DNA of 64,000 nucleotides from Lachnospiraceae bacterium (GTDB taxonomy: Bacteria > Bacillota > Clostridia > Lachnospirales > Lachnospiraceae), in contig SVDZ01000007.1 of NCBI GenBank assembly GCA_015057625.1, positions 62,001 through 126,000 on the forward strand. The letters are read 5' to 3'. A model generated the notes under the pieces. The model did no database searches. It saw nothing but the letters and a program-made list of their open reading frames with translations, and was not told the origin of the DNA. How positions within the stretch are numbered: position 1 is the first letter of the stretch; each line of letters starts with the position of its first letter. The position numbers were made by a program, and so were the translations under genes. Of this stretch, positions 35,233-44,504 are shown in pieces.

Positions 35233-35569
35233 AAAGTATACTTTTTGAAACGTATATCTGCGCAAGATTCAGGATTGATGCCGTGTACCTGCAAATGTTT
35301 TTTCTGATAACATTGAAACAAGTACTTTAAGGTTATCTGATAAAAGAAGATTAATCCGAGTCAAATTTCGAGGATTACAAGTCCTCGAAATTTAGCATTC
35401 GACGCGGGTTGTCATCAAGAGAACCCGCGTATGTATGCGGGCGAGGAATTAATATTCTTTTGAAGATATAACCTTAGTGCTTGTTTGCGTTTCAGAAAAA
35501 ACATTTGCAGGTATACGGTAAAAGACTGAATCTTAAGCAGAGGATTGTTTCAAAATGTATACTTTCTGA
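35233..35569. mobile_element. ~340-bp imperfect inverted-repeat element (MITE-like or structured RNA)
   Basis: Two arms of about 120 bp match as inverted repeats: 35233-35353 against the reverse complement of about 35449-35569. They share the outer AAAGTATAC(T/A)TTTTGAAAC and a 22-base exact core around CCTGCAAATGTTTTTTCTG. The centre holds two perfect hairpins, AAATTTCGAGGA / TCCTCGAAATTT (35363-35393) and ACGCGGGTT / AACCCGCGT (35402-35430). No reading frame of note lies inside. The right end abuts the stop codon of the next gene. I found no clear target-site duplication, so a MITE and a large folded RNA both remain possible. Confidence 0.6.
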
Positions 35570-35571
35570 AA

Positions 35572-36519
35572 CTATCTGCTGCTTTTACGTATGTTGCTGT
35601 CCAGCAATCTGTTATATCCCAACCAGTCATCGCCCTTTGCTGCATTGCCCGCAAACAGCTCCTTTATTGTCTCCATCTTTGCATCTGTATTGTCTGCAAA
35701 GTTAAGGGCCATTGCCTCTGCAAGCGCCGGCTTCTTAGGTGAACCATACTCAAGTTCTCCGTGGTGTGCAAGTATACAGTGCTTCAATTCATTCTCGAGT
35801 TTTTTAGGGAAGCCCTCAATAGCTCTGGCCTTCTCGCCAATCATCTCTGAACCCATAACTATATGTCCGAGCAACTGTCCCTCATCCGTGTAATCATTGA
35901 TAGGGAAGTCTGAAAGTTCATACACCTTTCCAATGTCATGGCAAATGGCTGCTGTAATCAACAGGTCTTTGTTAAGCATTGGGTACATGGTTGTGTAGAA
36001 CTCACACATCTTTGTTACTGACAATGTGTGCTCTAAGAGTCCACCGATAAATCCATGGTGAACACTCTTTGCTGCAGAATGATTTGCAAAGTTCTTGGCA
36101 AATGCTTTATCTTCCACAAAAAATGAGCTTAATAGCTGTTTTAAATAAGGATTCTCCACTGCTGCAATGTAGCCTAAAAGCTCTCTGTACATATCGTCTA
36201 TATTCTTTTCTGAAACAGGAAGATAATTGGCTGGTTCGTATTCGCCTTCCCCAACCTTTCTCGCTCTGTCTATGCTAATCTGTGTCATTCCGTTAAATAC
36301 AGTAACTTTTCCTGTAACTTCTATATAATCAAGTGCATCAAAGTCATCTATTCCCATAGAACCCGGATCCCATATTTTTGCGTCCACAACTCCTGTTCTA
36401 TCCTGCAAAATCACATTGTCATATGGCTTTCCATTTTTTGTTGTTGCTGATGTTCTTTGTTTACATAAATAAATTTCTCTGATATTTTCTCCCTCTCGGA
36501 GTGTTTCAATAAATCTCAT
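35572..36519 (-). CDS. YhaM-like 3'-5' exoribonuclease (OB + HD domains)
   Basis: 315 residues, the same length as B. subtilis YhaM. An N-terminal OB nucleic-acid-binding domain (ATTKNGKPYDNVILQDRTGVVDAKIWD) is followed by an HD phosphohydrolase domain with HHGFIGGLLEHTLSVTKM, AAICHDIGKVYEL and LAHHGELEYGSPKKP. It degrades single-stranded RNA (and DNA) from the 3' end. The start MRFIE follows GAAAGGTG. It is divergent from mutS2 and shares overlapping promoters with it. Confidence 0.92.
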   Translation of the reverse strand: MRFIETLREGENIREIYLCKQRTSATTKNGKPYDNVILQDRTGVVDAKIWDPGSMGIDDFDALDYIEVTGKVTVFNGMTQISIDRARKVGEGEYEPANYLPVSEKNIDDMYRELLGYIAAVENPYLKQLLSSFFVEDKAFAKNFANHSAAKSVHHGFIGGLLEHTLSVTKMCEFYTTMYPMLNKDLLITAAICHDIGKVYELSDFPINDYTDEGQLLGHIVMGSEMIGEKARAIEGFPKKLENELKHCILAHHGELEYGSPKKPALAEAMALNFADNTDAKMETIKELFAGNAAKGDDWLGYNRLLDSNIRKSSR

Positions 36520-36540
36520 ATAAATTACACCTTTCATTCG

Positions 36541-36569
36541 TTGATGTTTCTCTAATTATAAATTATAAT
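36541..36569 (+). promoter_or_regulatory. Sigma-A promoter of mutS2
   Basis: TTGATG, 17 bp, TATAAT, ending 28 bp before the mutS2 start. Confidence 0.75.
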
Positions 36570-36583
36570 AGAAGTGATTACAA
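36555..36583 (-). promoter_or_regulatory. Sigma-A promoter of YhaM-like gene, overlapping that of mutS2
   Basis: On the minus strand TTGTAA, 17 bp, TATAAT. The -10 boxes of the two opposed promoters are only three bases apart, so polymerase cannot occupy both at once. Confidence 0.7.
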
Positions 36584-36597
36584 GATTGGAGATTAGT

Positions 36598-38964
36598 ATG
36601 AACAGCAAAGTATTAAAAACATTAGAATATGACAAAATCATACTTATGTTGGAGGACTGTGCCACTTCCCCTTTAGGAAAAGAAAAGTGTCACAATCTTA
36701 AACCAGTGTCCGACTACGGACAGATTAAACATATGCAGACTCAGACCAGTGATGCCCTGAAGCTGATTTGGCAAAAGGGCAGCATTTCTTTTTTAGGTCT
36801 AAACGATATAACAGCTTCCCTCAAAAGACTTGAGATTGGAAGCTCTCTTGGTACCGGAGAATTGCTTCGCATCAGTTCGCTTTTAAAGATTGCTCTTAGA
36901 GTCAAATCATTTTCCAGAAGCGAAAATGCAGAAGAGGAAAGTTCTCTTGACGATATGTTCGCAGCCATCGAGCCTCTCTCTAACCTCAACAATGAGATTA
37001 CCAGATGTATTATCTCAGAAGAAGAGATTGCAGACGATGCTACTGCCACATTGAAAAATATCAGACGCCAGCAGAAGATTACCAATGACAGAATTCATTC
37101 TCAACTTAATTCTTTGGTTAATTCTCAGGCAGGCCATAATTATCTGCAGGATTCTCTCATTACTATGCGAGATGGCAGGTACTGCGTTCCTGTGAAGCAG
37201 GAGTATAGAGGTAATGTTCCGGGTATAATTCACGATCAGTCCTCTACCGGCTCAACTCTTTTTGTAGAGCCTATGGCTGTTGTTGAACTTAATAACAAGC
37301 TGCGCGAGCTTGAGGCAAAGGAAGCCGATGAGATTCAGGTGGTACTCTTCAATCTCTCAACTGCATGCGCCGAGTATATTACCGAGCTAGAGACTGATAT
37401 GAAGGTTTTAGCCGAACTTGATTTTATATTCGCAAAAGCCTCTCTCTCTAAAAAGCTAAAATGCAGTGAACCGGAGTTTAACACAAGAAAATATATCAAC
37501 ATCAAAGAAGGAAGGCATCCTCTGTTAGACCAGAGTAAAGTTGTTCCTATCAATGTCCATTTGGGAGACGACTTCAATTTACTTATTGTCACGGGCCCTA
37601 ACACCGGAGGTAAGACAGTTTCTATCAAAACAGTGGGACTTCTCACTTTGATGGGACAGGCAGGACTTCATATACCAGCGTTTCAGGGTTCATCTCTTGG
37701 CGTATTCAATGAGGTTTATGCCGATATCGGCGACGAGCAGAGTATCGAGCAAAGTCTTAGTACATTCTCCGCACATATGGTGAACATTGTGCATTTTATC
37801 GAGAAGGCTGATTCTGAATCTTTAGTTCTTTTCGACGAACTTGGTGCCGGTACTGACCCTGTTGAAGGTGCAGCCCTTGCCACTTCAGTTCTCTCCTTCC
37901 TTCACAATATGGATGCAAGAACTATGGCAACAACTCACTACAGTGAGCTTAAGATGTATGCACTCACTACAAAAGGTGTTGAGAATGCCTGTTGCGAATT
38001 TGATGTTGAGACTCTCCGTCCGACATACAAACTTTTAATCGGAATCCCCGGAAAGAGTAATGCTTTTGCTATTTCCTCAAAATTGGGACTCCCTGAATTT
38101 ATCATTGAAGATGCAAAGAGCAGAATTGATTCTGAGAGCGAATCATTTGAAGATATTATTGCAGAGCTTGAGCGAAGCAAGAAGACTATTGAAAAGGACA
38201 AGGCTGAAATTGCAACTTACAAGTCCCAGATCAAATCTCTTAAGCGTGACTATGAGTTAAAAACTGAACGAATTGACGAGAAAAAGGATAAACTCATTGC
38301 CGATGCCAAGGAAGAAGCCAGAAAGATTCTTCAGGAAGCAAAAGATATGGCTGATTCTTCTATCAGAGAGATTAATAAACTGGGTAAAAGCGGCAACGCT
38401 AAGGATATGGAAAAGATTCGTTCCGGCCTTGGCAATAAACTCAAGTCAACTCAGTCTACAATCAAAGCTGCTAAAAATACAAACAAAACAAATAAACCAT
38501 CCGACTTCACTGTCGGAACAGCCGTTAAGGTTTTGAGTATGAATGTAAACGGTACGATTAACCAGGCTCCTGACTCTAAGGGCAACTGTATGGTAACTAT
38601 GGGTATCCTCAAATCCCGAATCCATATTTCTGACCTTCAGATTATAGACGAGCCGGAAATTACAGCTCCTAACTTCCAGAGAGGCTCTTCAGGCAAGATA
38701 AAGATGTCAAAATCAGCTACTATCAGACCTGAAATCAATCTTCTGGGAAAGACTGTTGATGAAGCTATCGCAGAACTGGATAAGTACCTTGATGATGCAT
38801 ATCTTTCACACCTTAATACTGTAAATGTCGTTCACGGTAAAGGTACCGGTGCATTGAGAACTGCAGTGCACAACTATCTGAAAAAATGTAGTTACGTCAA
38901 AGAATTCCGCCTTGGCGCTTACGGCGAAGGCGATGCCGGCGTAACTGTTGTAACTTTTAAATAG
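36598..38964 (+). CDS. mutS2: Endonuclease MutS2
   Basis: 788 residues. Core MutS ATPase with Walker A GPNTGGKT at 333-340 and DELGAGTDPVEGAALA further on. A long coiled coil (about 515-590) follows, then a KOW-like beta segment and a C-terminal Smr domain (INLLGKTVDEAIAELDKYLDD, VVHGKGTGALRTAVHNYL). MutS2 lacks the mismatch-recognition domain and acts in recombination control and rescue of collided ribosomes. The Smr motif reads LLGKT where LDLHG is usual, so the first acidic/His residues are altered. The start follows TTGGAG. Confidence 0.95.
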   Translation: MNSKVLKTLEYDKIILMLEDCATSPLGKEKCHNLKPVSDYGQIKHMQTQTSDALKLIWQKGSISFLGLNDITASLKRLEIGSSLGTGELLRISSLLKIALRVKSFSRSENAEEESSLDDMFAAIEPLSNLNNEITRCIISEEEIADDATATLKNIRRQQKITNDRIHSQLNSLVNSQAGHNYLQDSLITMRDGRYCVPVKQEYRGNVPGIIHDQSSTGSTLFVEPMAVVELNNKLRELEAKEADEIQVVLFNLSTACAEYITELETDMKVLAELDFIFAKASLSKKLKCSEPEFNTRKYINIKEGRHPLLDQSKVVPINVHLGDDFNLLIVTGPNTGGKTVSIKTVGLLTLMGQAGLHIPAFQGSSLGVFNEVYADIGDEQSIEQSLSTFSAHMVNIVHFIEKADSESLVLFDELGAGTDPVEGAALATSVLSFLHNMDARTMATTHYSELKMYALTTKGVENACCEFDVETLRPTYKLLIGIPGKSNAFAISSKLGLPEFIIEDAKSRIDSESESFEDIIAELERSKKTIEKDKAEIATYKSQIKSLKRDYELKTERIDEKKDKLIADAKEEARKILQEAKDMADSSIREINKLGKSGNAKDMEKIRSGLGNKLKSTQSTIKAAKNTNKTNKPSDFTVGTAVKVLSMNVNGTINQAPDSKGNCMVTMGILKSRIHISDLQIIDEPEITAPNFQRGSSGKIKMSKSATIRPEINLLGKTVDEAIAELDKYLDDAYLSHLNTVNVVHGKGTGALRTAVHNYLKKCSYVKEFRLGAYGEGDAGVTVVTFK

Positions 38965-38994
38965 ACTATGTTAATTATTACCGGAGGTTTTATT

Positions 38995-39693
38995 ATGTCA
39001 AACAAACAAAAAATACTCATTGTCGATGACGATGAGCATATCGCAGAACTTATTTCATTATACTTAAACAAAGAGTGCTATGAGACCCGTATGGTTCACG
39101 ACGGCAATTCTGCAGTTGATGTTTTCAACGAATTCAAACCTGATTTGATTCTTCTTGATTTGATGTTACCTGGCATTGACGGATATCAGGTATGTCGTGA
39201 AATCAGAAAGGATAATAATACTCCAATTATTATTCTTTCAGCCAAGAGTGAAACATTCGATAAAGTATTAGGATTGGAACTTGGAGCTGATGATTATATC
39301 ATCAAACCATTTGATTCTAAAGAACTTATTGCAAGAGTAAAGGCTGTCCTCAGAAGAACTACTCCTGTTGCAGATGCAGCTCAGGAAGTTAAAGAATACG
39401 TTGAATATCCGGGACTTGTGGTTAATCTTTCAAATTACGAGGTTATTTACAATGGTATTTCAGTGAGCATGGCTCCAAAGGAAATTGAACTTTTATATTT
39501 CCTTGCTTCATCTCCAAACCAGGTATTTACCAGAGAACAGCTCCTCGATCACATCTGGGGCTACGAATACGTGGGAGACACAAGAACCGTTGATGTTCAC
39601 GTAAAGCGAATCAGAGAAAAAATCGCTGACAGTGACACATGGTCACTTGCAACTGTATGGGGTATTGGTTACAAATTCGATGTTAAGAAATAA
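38995..39693 (+). CDS. OmpR/PhoB-family response regulator
   Basis: 232 residues: receiver with IVDDDEHIAE (acidic pocket), LILLDLMLPGIDGYQ (phosphoacceptor Asp), IILSAKSE and DDYIIKPFD. A winged-helix domain follows (FTREQLLDHIWGYEYVGDTRTVDVHVKRIREKI). Partner of the histidine kinase 18 bp downstream. Start at MSNKQ after GGAGG, 30 bp after mutS2, so co-transcription with mutS2 is likely. Confidence 0.95.
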   Translation: MSNKQKILIVDDDEHIAELISLYLNKECYETRMVHDGNSAVDVFNEFKPDLILLDLMLPGIDGYQVCREIRKDNNTPIIILSAKSETFDKVLGLELGADDYIIKPFDSKELIARVKAVLRRTTPVADAAQEVKEYVEYPGLVVNLSNYEVIYNGISVSMAPKEIELLYFLASSPNQVFTREQLLDHIWGYEYVGDTRTVDVHVKRIREKIADSDTWSLATVWGIGYKFDVKK

Positions 39694-39711
39694 TCGGGAT
39701 AGGAGTTTTTT

Positions 39712-41151
39712 ATGAGACGTTCTGTTTTTTGGAGTTTTATTGCCGGTTATCTTTTCTTTGCTATTGCCGGATTACTTATCATTACATTTACTACGACAGA
39801 TTCAGTTTTTGATTCTATCCTTTCTTCCCATGGAAGAAATGCTTATACTTTTGCCAAAGATTATGCTACAGACATTTCCAAGCACATAAACGATAATGAT
39901 TTAGAAGCCTCGGTTAAAGATTACTTTTCCGCACTTCCAAATACTGCTTCTTCAGTTTGGGTTACAGATATTTACGGAAACGTACTTTTCACTAATGCTC
40001 AATATTCAAAAAAATCATTAGCCCCTTTTACTCTTAGCGCATATAATACTCAATATTATGGCAAGAGCAACTTTTTTGGATACTATCCATATGATGTGCT
40101 TACTGCATATTCTCCTATTAAAGTCGATAACACTACTGTAGGATATACTTTTTTCAATATGTCTTATTCAGCTATTCAATTAGAAACGCATGTCATTATT
40201 AAGCACTTGTATGCAACATACGGATTGATAATACTAATTTCTTTTGCACTTTTATTTATCTTTTTCTTGTATGTATATCTTCCTCTCAAGGAACTTAGAA
40301 GGGCTGCTTTTGAGTACGCAAAAGGCAATTTTAGTTACGATAAGCTCAATGTATCCTCTAACGACGAGTTAGGTGATTTGGCCGCATCATTGCTATATAT
40401 GTCACATCAGTTAAATGAAACCGAAGAATATCAAAAAACATTTATTTCAAATATTTCACATGATTTCAGATCCCCACTTACCTCTATTAAGGGGTATATT
40501 CAGGCAATGCTGGACGGCACTATTCCTCCTGAGCTTCAAAACAAATATCTCGGTATTGTTTTGTCTGAATCTGAACGTTTAGAGCGACTTACCAGTGGAC
40601 TTATTGATTTGAATTCATGGAATACAAAGGCACCCGGCCTGGTATTTGAAGATTTTGATATCGATGCTATTATCTCTTCCGTTATTGATACTTTTCACGG
40701 ACGATGCGAAAAAAGACATATTGTTTTCGACTACACGAAAGGATCCAACTTTGTTTTTGCTGACCGAAGTAAAATCGAGCAGATTCTATACAATCTCATT
40801 GATAACGCAATGAAATTCAGTCCCGACGACTCTGCTATATCAATAAAGGTTTATAGTAAAGGCGAGAAATATTACTGTTCCATAAAAGACAGGGGAACCG
40901 GTATTTCTAAGAAGGATTTGGCAAAAATTTGGGACAGATTTTACAAAACTGATTCTTCCAGGGGAAAGGACAAAACCGGTTCGGGAATCGGCTTATCTAT
41001 TGTCAGAGAAATAATTAACGCCCACAATCAGACTATCGATGTTGTGAGTACTGAAGGCGTGGGAACTGAGTTTATTTTTTCTCTTTTGAAAAGTAATTCA
41101 AAAGAAGCAAAATATCGTAAATCTCACAATGTAGATCAACAGTATACTTGA
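39712..41151 (+). CDS. Sensor histidine kinase
   Basis: 479 residues. Helix 1 near 7-30, an extracytoplasmic sensor of about 130 residues, helix 2 near 165-188, then HAMP, HisKA and HATPase. The phospho-His is in ISHDFRSPLTSIKGYIQAML; N box NLIDNAMKFSPDD; G boxes DRGTGISKKD and GSGIGLSIVREI. Forms a two-component pair with the regulator upstream. The signal is unknown; the sensor region looks like a single-Cache or PAS-like fold. Confidence 0.94.
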   Translation: MRRSVFWSFIAGYLFFAIAGLLIITFTTTDSVFDSILSSHGRNAYTFAKDYATDISKHINDNDLEASVKDYFSALPNTASSVWVTDIYGNVLFTNAQYSKKSLAPFTLSAYNTQYYGKSNFFGYYPYDVLTAYSPIKVDNTTVGYTFFNMSYSAIQLETHVIIKHLYATYGLIILISFALLFIFFLYVYLPLKELRRAAFEYAKGNFSYDKLNVSSNDELGDLAASLLYMSHQLNETEEYQKTFISNISHDFRSPLTSIKGYIQAMLDGTIPPELQNKYLGIVLSESERLERLTSGLIDLNSWNTKAPGLVFEDFDIDAIISSVIDTFHGRCEKRHIVFDYTKGSNFVFADRSKIEQILYNLIDNAMKFSPDDSAISIKVYSKGEKYYCSIKDRGTGISKKDLAKIWDRFYKTDSSRGKDKTGSGIGLSIVREIINAHNQTIDVVSTEGVGTEFIFSLLKSNSKEAKYRKSHNVDQQYT

Positions 41152-41181
41152 TAATATATTAATTAAGTATAGTAAAATCTT

Positions 41182-41236
41182 AAAGAGGCGAGGTTGCACC
41201 CGTGGTTATTGTCCACAAATGCAACACGCCTCTTTT
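41182..41236 (+). terminator. Long composite terminator
   Basis: Three nested stems: AAAGAGGCG / CGCCTCTTT, GTTGCA / TGCAAC and GTGG / CCAC, followed by a T run. It ends the mutS2-two-component transcript; the facing gene's stop codon lies inside the T run. Confidence 0.85.
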
Positions 41237-41983
41237 TTATTCTGCTATTTTCAGTTCCCTTACTGCTCTGGCAATGAATTCTGAATTGGTCGGCCTTTTA
41301 TCAAACTTTTCGGTGTCGTAACCGTAGTATTCTTTTCTCATATCTAAACTTTTCTTCTTCCAAGCCACTTCTATTGCATGTCTGATAGCCTTCTCAACTC
41401 TTACAGCCGTACTTCTGTACTTTTTCGCCACTTCCGGATAAAGTATTTTTGTCACTCCATACAACATAGAATCATCCATCATCACTTTTACAATAGCATC
41501 ATTAAGATACACGTATCCCTTTAATTTTTCCGGTATACCAAATTTTGATATGTACTCATTTATAACACTCTCTGCACTGACTACCATCGGTGAAAAATGC
41601 TCAATACTATAACTTATTTTTTTCGCTCTACTTACTATGCACTCTGCATTATATGGTTTCATAACAAAATAGCTGACACCTAGTTTTATAGTTTCTCTAA
41701 CTATAGCTTCACTTGACATTGTAGATGTAACTATGATTTTAGGCTTTTTCTTCAGTATGTTAGAATTGTTTATTTTTTCCACAAGTGTGAGACCATCTAT
41801 TCTTGGAATCAACAGTTCAGTAATCACAACATCCGGTTGCGTACTTTCTATTATATTCCACGCTGTTTCACCATCACTCGCTTCCCCCGCCAGACACAAC
41901 ATATCATCGTCGCTGATTATTGTTTTCAGATCATAAATTAATGTAGCATCACTCTCAGCTAAAACAACCCTTATGTTATTCAT
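41237..41983 (-). CDS. Spo0A homologue with glutamate at the phosphoacceptor site
   Basis: 248 residues. The C-terminal half is an unmistakable Spo0A DNA-binding domain (KGYVYLNDAIVKVM, TKILYPEVAKKYRSTAVRVEKAIRH, KRPTNSEFIARAV). The N-terminal receiver is altered: the phosphoacceptor Asp is Glu 56 (VVITELLIPRIDG), and the acidic pocket DD reads E10-S11 (VVLAESDATL). The conserved Thr 86 and Lys 109 remain. It therefore probably does not take part in the normal phosphorelay and may be a constitutive or differently controlled paralogue; this is inference. A functional Spo0A elsewhere in the genome would be expected if the organism sporulates. Confidence 0.9.
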   Translation of the reverse strand: MNNIRVVLAESDATLIYDLKTIISDDDMLCLAGEASDGETAWNIIESTQPDVVITELLIPRIDGLTLVEKINNSNILKKKPKIIVTSTMSSEAIVRETIKLGVSYFVMKPYNAECIVSRAKKISYSIEHFSPMVVSAESVINEYISKFGIPEKLKGYVYLNDAIVKVMMDDSMLYGVTKILYPEVAKKYRSTAVRVEKAIRHAIEVAWKKKSLDMRKEYYGYDTEKFDKRPTNSEFIARAVRELKIAE

Positions 41984-42096
41984 TAATAATAAATACCTCC
42001 ATTTTTTACTTGTATTACCATTTAATTTACAGTAAAATATTACTAGATTTTTGTTATTTTAAAAGTGTTTATATGGTACAACTTTATTTTAATGTG

Positions 42097-42112
42097 GTGC
42101 CATATGTGGCAC
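42097..42112. promoter_or_regulatory. Candidate operator before XRE/S24 gene
   Basis: GTGCCATATGTGGCAC: six-base inverted arms around TATG, 24 bp before the start codon. A related TATGGTACAAC lies 25 bp upstream. Plausible autoregulatory site. Confidence 0.35.
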
Positions 42113-42135
42113 TTTTTATTTTTTTGGGAGGGAAA

Positions 42136-42888
42136 ATGTACAAAAATCATCTTAATTCTTCAGTTATCAATCTTAAAAACAATATCAACCATTTTTTATT
42201 TTTAAACAACTGGTCGCTTAAAACTCTTTCTGTAAGATCAGACATTCCATATGATTCTCTGAAAAAACTGGTAAATGGTAAAATAGCCAATCCATCCTTA
42301 AACAGTCTTCTCAAACTGTCTAATGCTTTTGGATGCTCATTAGATCATCTTGTGAGTTCCAATTCACCTAGTGCAAGCAAAAATGCATCAACCTCGTCTA
42401 TTGATATTTCTCATCTCCCTGAGCGCTCAATAACTCTATTATCGTGTATTGCTCATTTTGAGAAACAATTAACTATTGAAAATTCCATTTCAGGAACTGA
42501 TTTAGTTCCCGTATTCATCCCTACCGGTCGCATGCACGATGGAATGTTCTTCGACAGTATGTATACTAAAACAATTGATGTGTCAGGCTATATCAATCTT
42601 TTTAACGAAGAAATCATGTGCGGAATTGAGATTACCAATGAATCTCTACATCCCACTTATCTTAAGGACGATATACTTCTTATTTCCAGAAACAGACTCC
42701 CTATTTACGGTGAAACGGGTATTTTTATTATCAATAACAAAATTCATATCAGAAAATATTTATACGGTTCACCTTCTGTACTCCAACCTGTAAACGGAGT
42801 TGGTGCTCCAATTACAATTGACAACTTTAATGATGTATATACCTTTGGACGTGTTCTTACTGTTATTCGACATACCCCTAAAGATTAG
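42136..42888 (+). CDS. XRE-type regulator with S24 (LexA/CI-like) domain
   Basis: 250 residues. N-terminal helix-turn-helix (WSLKTLSVRSDIPYDSLKKLVNG), a Ser/Ala-rich linker, and a C-terminal S24-like beta domain. The autoprotease residues look present: Ser in ITNESLHPTYLKDDILLI and Lys in KIHIRKYL. There is no obvious Ala-Gly cleavage site. The start MYKNH follows GGGAGGG. Such proteins are phage-type or stress repressors; no phage genes are near, so this is a chromosomal regulator of unknown target. Confidence 0.8.
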   Translation: MYKNHLNSSVINLKNNINHFLFLNNWSLKTLSVRSDIPYDSLKKLVNGKIANPSLNSLLKLSNAFGCSLDHLVSSNSPSASKNASTSSIDISHLPERSITLLSCIAHFEKQLTIENSISGTDLVPVFIPTGRMHDGMFFDSMYTKTIDVSGYINLFNEEIMCGIEITNESLHPTYLKDDILLISRNRLPIYGETGIFIINNKIHIRKYLYGSPSVLQPVNGVGAPITIDNFNDVYTFGRVLTVIRHTPKD

Positions 42889-42907
42889 TTTAACTCTCTT
42901 TCACATC

Positions 42908-42936
42908 TTGCATTATAATTTACATTGTATTATAAT
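42908..42936 (+). promoter_or_regulatory. Sigma-A promoter of ferredoxin
   Basis: TTGCAT, 17 bp, TATAAT, followed by an AAGGAGG ribosome site; a strong promoter as expected for an abundant electron carrier. Confidence 0.8.
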
Positions 42937-42969
42937 CTCAATATATTCATACATAAGGAGGACACAACA

Positions 42970-43140
42970 ATGGCATATGTTATTAATGATGGTTGCGTAG
43001 GCTGTGGTGCTTGTGCAGGAGCTTGTCCTGTAGGAGCAATTGTTGAAGACGGTGGTGTTTTCAAAATTGATGAAGCTGCTTGCATCGAATGTGGTGCTTG
43101 TGCAGGTACTTGCCCAACAGGTTCTATCGAATTACCATAA
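42970..43140 (+). CDS. 2[4Fe-4S] ferredoxin
   Basis: 56 residues, the clostridial length. Two CxxCxxCxxxCP motifs: Cys 9, 12, 15, 19 and Cys 38, 41, 44, 48. A low-potential electron carrier for pyruvate:ferredoxin oxidoreductase, hydrogenase or Rnf. It has its own promoter and terminator. Confidence 0.97.
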   Translation: MAYVINDGCVGCGACAGACPVGAIVEDGGVFKIDEAACIECGACAGTCPTGSIELP

Positions 43141-43143
43141 ATA

Positions 43144-43171
43144 AAAAAAACTCGCTTAGCGAGTTTTTTTT
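43144..43171 (+). terminator. Ferredoxin terminator
   Basis: ACTCGCT / AGCGAGT stem with A run before and T run after; works on both strands and serves the facing gene too. Confidence 0.9.
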
Positions 43172-43175
43172 ATTT

Positions 43176-44381
43176 TTAATATTCTATTTGAACATACTGA
43201 GGATTAACATACCCTAGTATATTATTGTAAAGATAGTCATGCCCTTCTTTCGTTGGCATCTGCTTCTCTGTATATAATCTATTTGCCACATTAAATATTG
43301 TATAATTTCCTACATCACTATATTCATATGTTCCGTCATCTAGTTTTGCATATGCTCTTACCGAAATATTCTCTTCAAAGAAGTTTGAAGAAACATTACC
43401 AAACTTCATGGTCATAGCATATATGTCCTTATTACCCTCTGTTCTTATTTTTCCTTTTGTAGTTGCTCTGAAATCAAATACATTATCACTCTTATTTCCT
43501 ACATAAAGGTCAGCTTCCTCTATATAATTTGTCAAGCCGTAAATTAAGCCAACTTCTTCAACTGTCTTAGTACTATCCTCAATAGAATACACCGTTCTTG
43601 CACCTTCACCTAAATAGCTGATACTAACTCCGTTAATTTCCAGTTCTATCTGATTCTTCACAGGAATACTAATACTCTTTGTAATACCTTCGTAAGTAAC
43701 CTGAACTAAATTATCTCCTTTAGCACACCACTCAGAAGTATCACTTATTTCGTAATCAACTTGCTTTTTATTGAGAATCTGTTCAGTTGTTTTATATGCC
43801 CACTCAATTGTTGTATCGTCTGAATAATATACTTTAATCTTAATCATTTCTCTTACACGATCTAAATTAAAATAATATTTTCCATCATTTTTTATATACC
43901 CGATCTGAATATCACCATCTTCTAATTGTCCTTTTACAAGATAAGGTCTCACATTAGATATTGATAACTCAATATCAGTAACCTGAGCCTCTTCAGCAGA
44001 AGCCATTTCCAAATGAAGTTCGAAAGGCATATCATCCATATCATAACAATCTATCAAATATTCAACACCGGCTTGTAATTCTACAGTTACATAAAAGTTA
44101 TTACCTATTTCTTCATATCCCATACACAGATAATTATATGTTGCAGCCTCATATAATGTCATAAACGGCACATTCTCGCCAACAGAGTATATATTATATT
44201 CTGCAGTAGTTTCCGGAGTAAAATACACATAAGTATCGGTTGTGATAGTCACCACTTCTCCTGAACTAATTATCACAGTTTCAATTTCATCATCCGCTTT
44301 TACATTTGAAAACTCTATACTTCCAAATGCAAATACCATAACAAAAATATATACTAATACTTTTTTTAAAATACTTCTCAT
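43176..44381 (-). CDS. Secreted protein of unknown function
   Basis: 401 residues with a signal peptide (cut near VKA, residue 29). The mature part looks all-beta: an N-terminal domain of about 120 residues resembling bacterial pre-peptidase C-terminal folds (VYFTPETTAEYNIYSVGEN, LQAGVEYLIDCYD), then Ig-like segments (VTDIELSISNVRPYLVKGQ). No catalytic motif, cell-wall anchor or membrane helix after the signal. Probably an extracellular binding protein; no function assigned. Confidence 0.7.
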   Translation of the reverse strand: MRSILKKVLVYIFVMVFAFGSIEFSNVKADDEIETVIISSGEVVTITTDTYVYFTPETTAEYNIYSVGENVPFMTLYEAATYNYLCMGYEEIGNNFYVTVELQAGVEYLIDCYDMDDMPFELHLEMASAEEAQVTDIELSISNVRPYLVKGQLEDGDIQIGYIKNDGKYYFNLDRVREMIKIKVYYSDDTTIEWAYKTTEQILNKKQVDYEISDTSEWCAKGDNLVQVTYEGITKSISIPVKNQIELEINGVSISYLGEGARTVYSIEDSTKTVEEVGLIYGLTNYIEEADLYVGNKSDNVFDFRATTKGKIRTEGNKDIYAMTMKFGNVSSNFFEENISVRAYAKLDDGTYEYSDVGNYTIFNVANRLYTEKQMPTKEGHDYLYNNILGYVNPQYVQIEY

Positions 44382-44504
44382 TTTTATCCTTTCTTTTAAT
44401 TATTTTGCTAAGTTCAACACTCACCAGTAAGTCTTTGGCCCCACCTCTAAACATTTGTGTATTTGATGTAGAGTCATCTCACCTCTGACATATATCTTTC
44501 ATTT

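Noticed and set aside
42136..42888. Prophage repressor marking a phage remnant
   Set aside because: The XRE/S24 protein has no integrase, structural or att-like sequences nearby.
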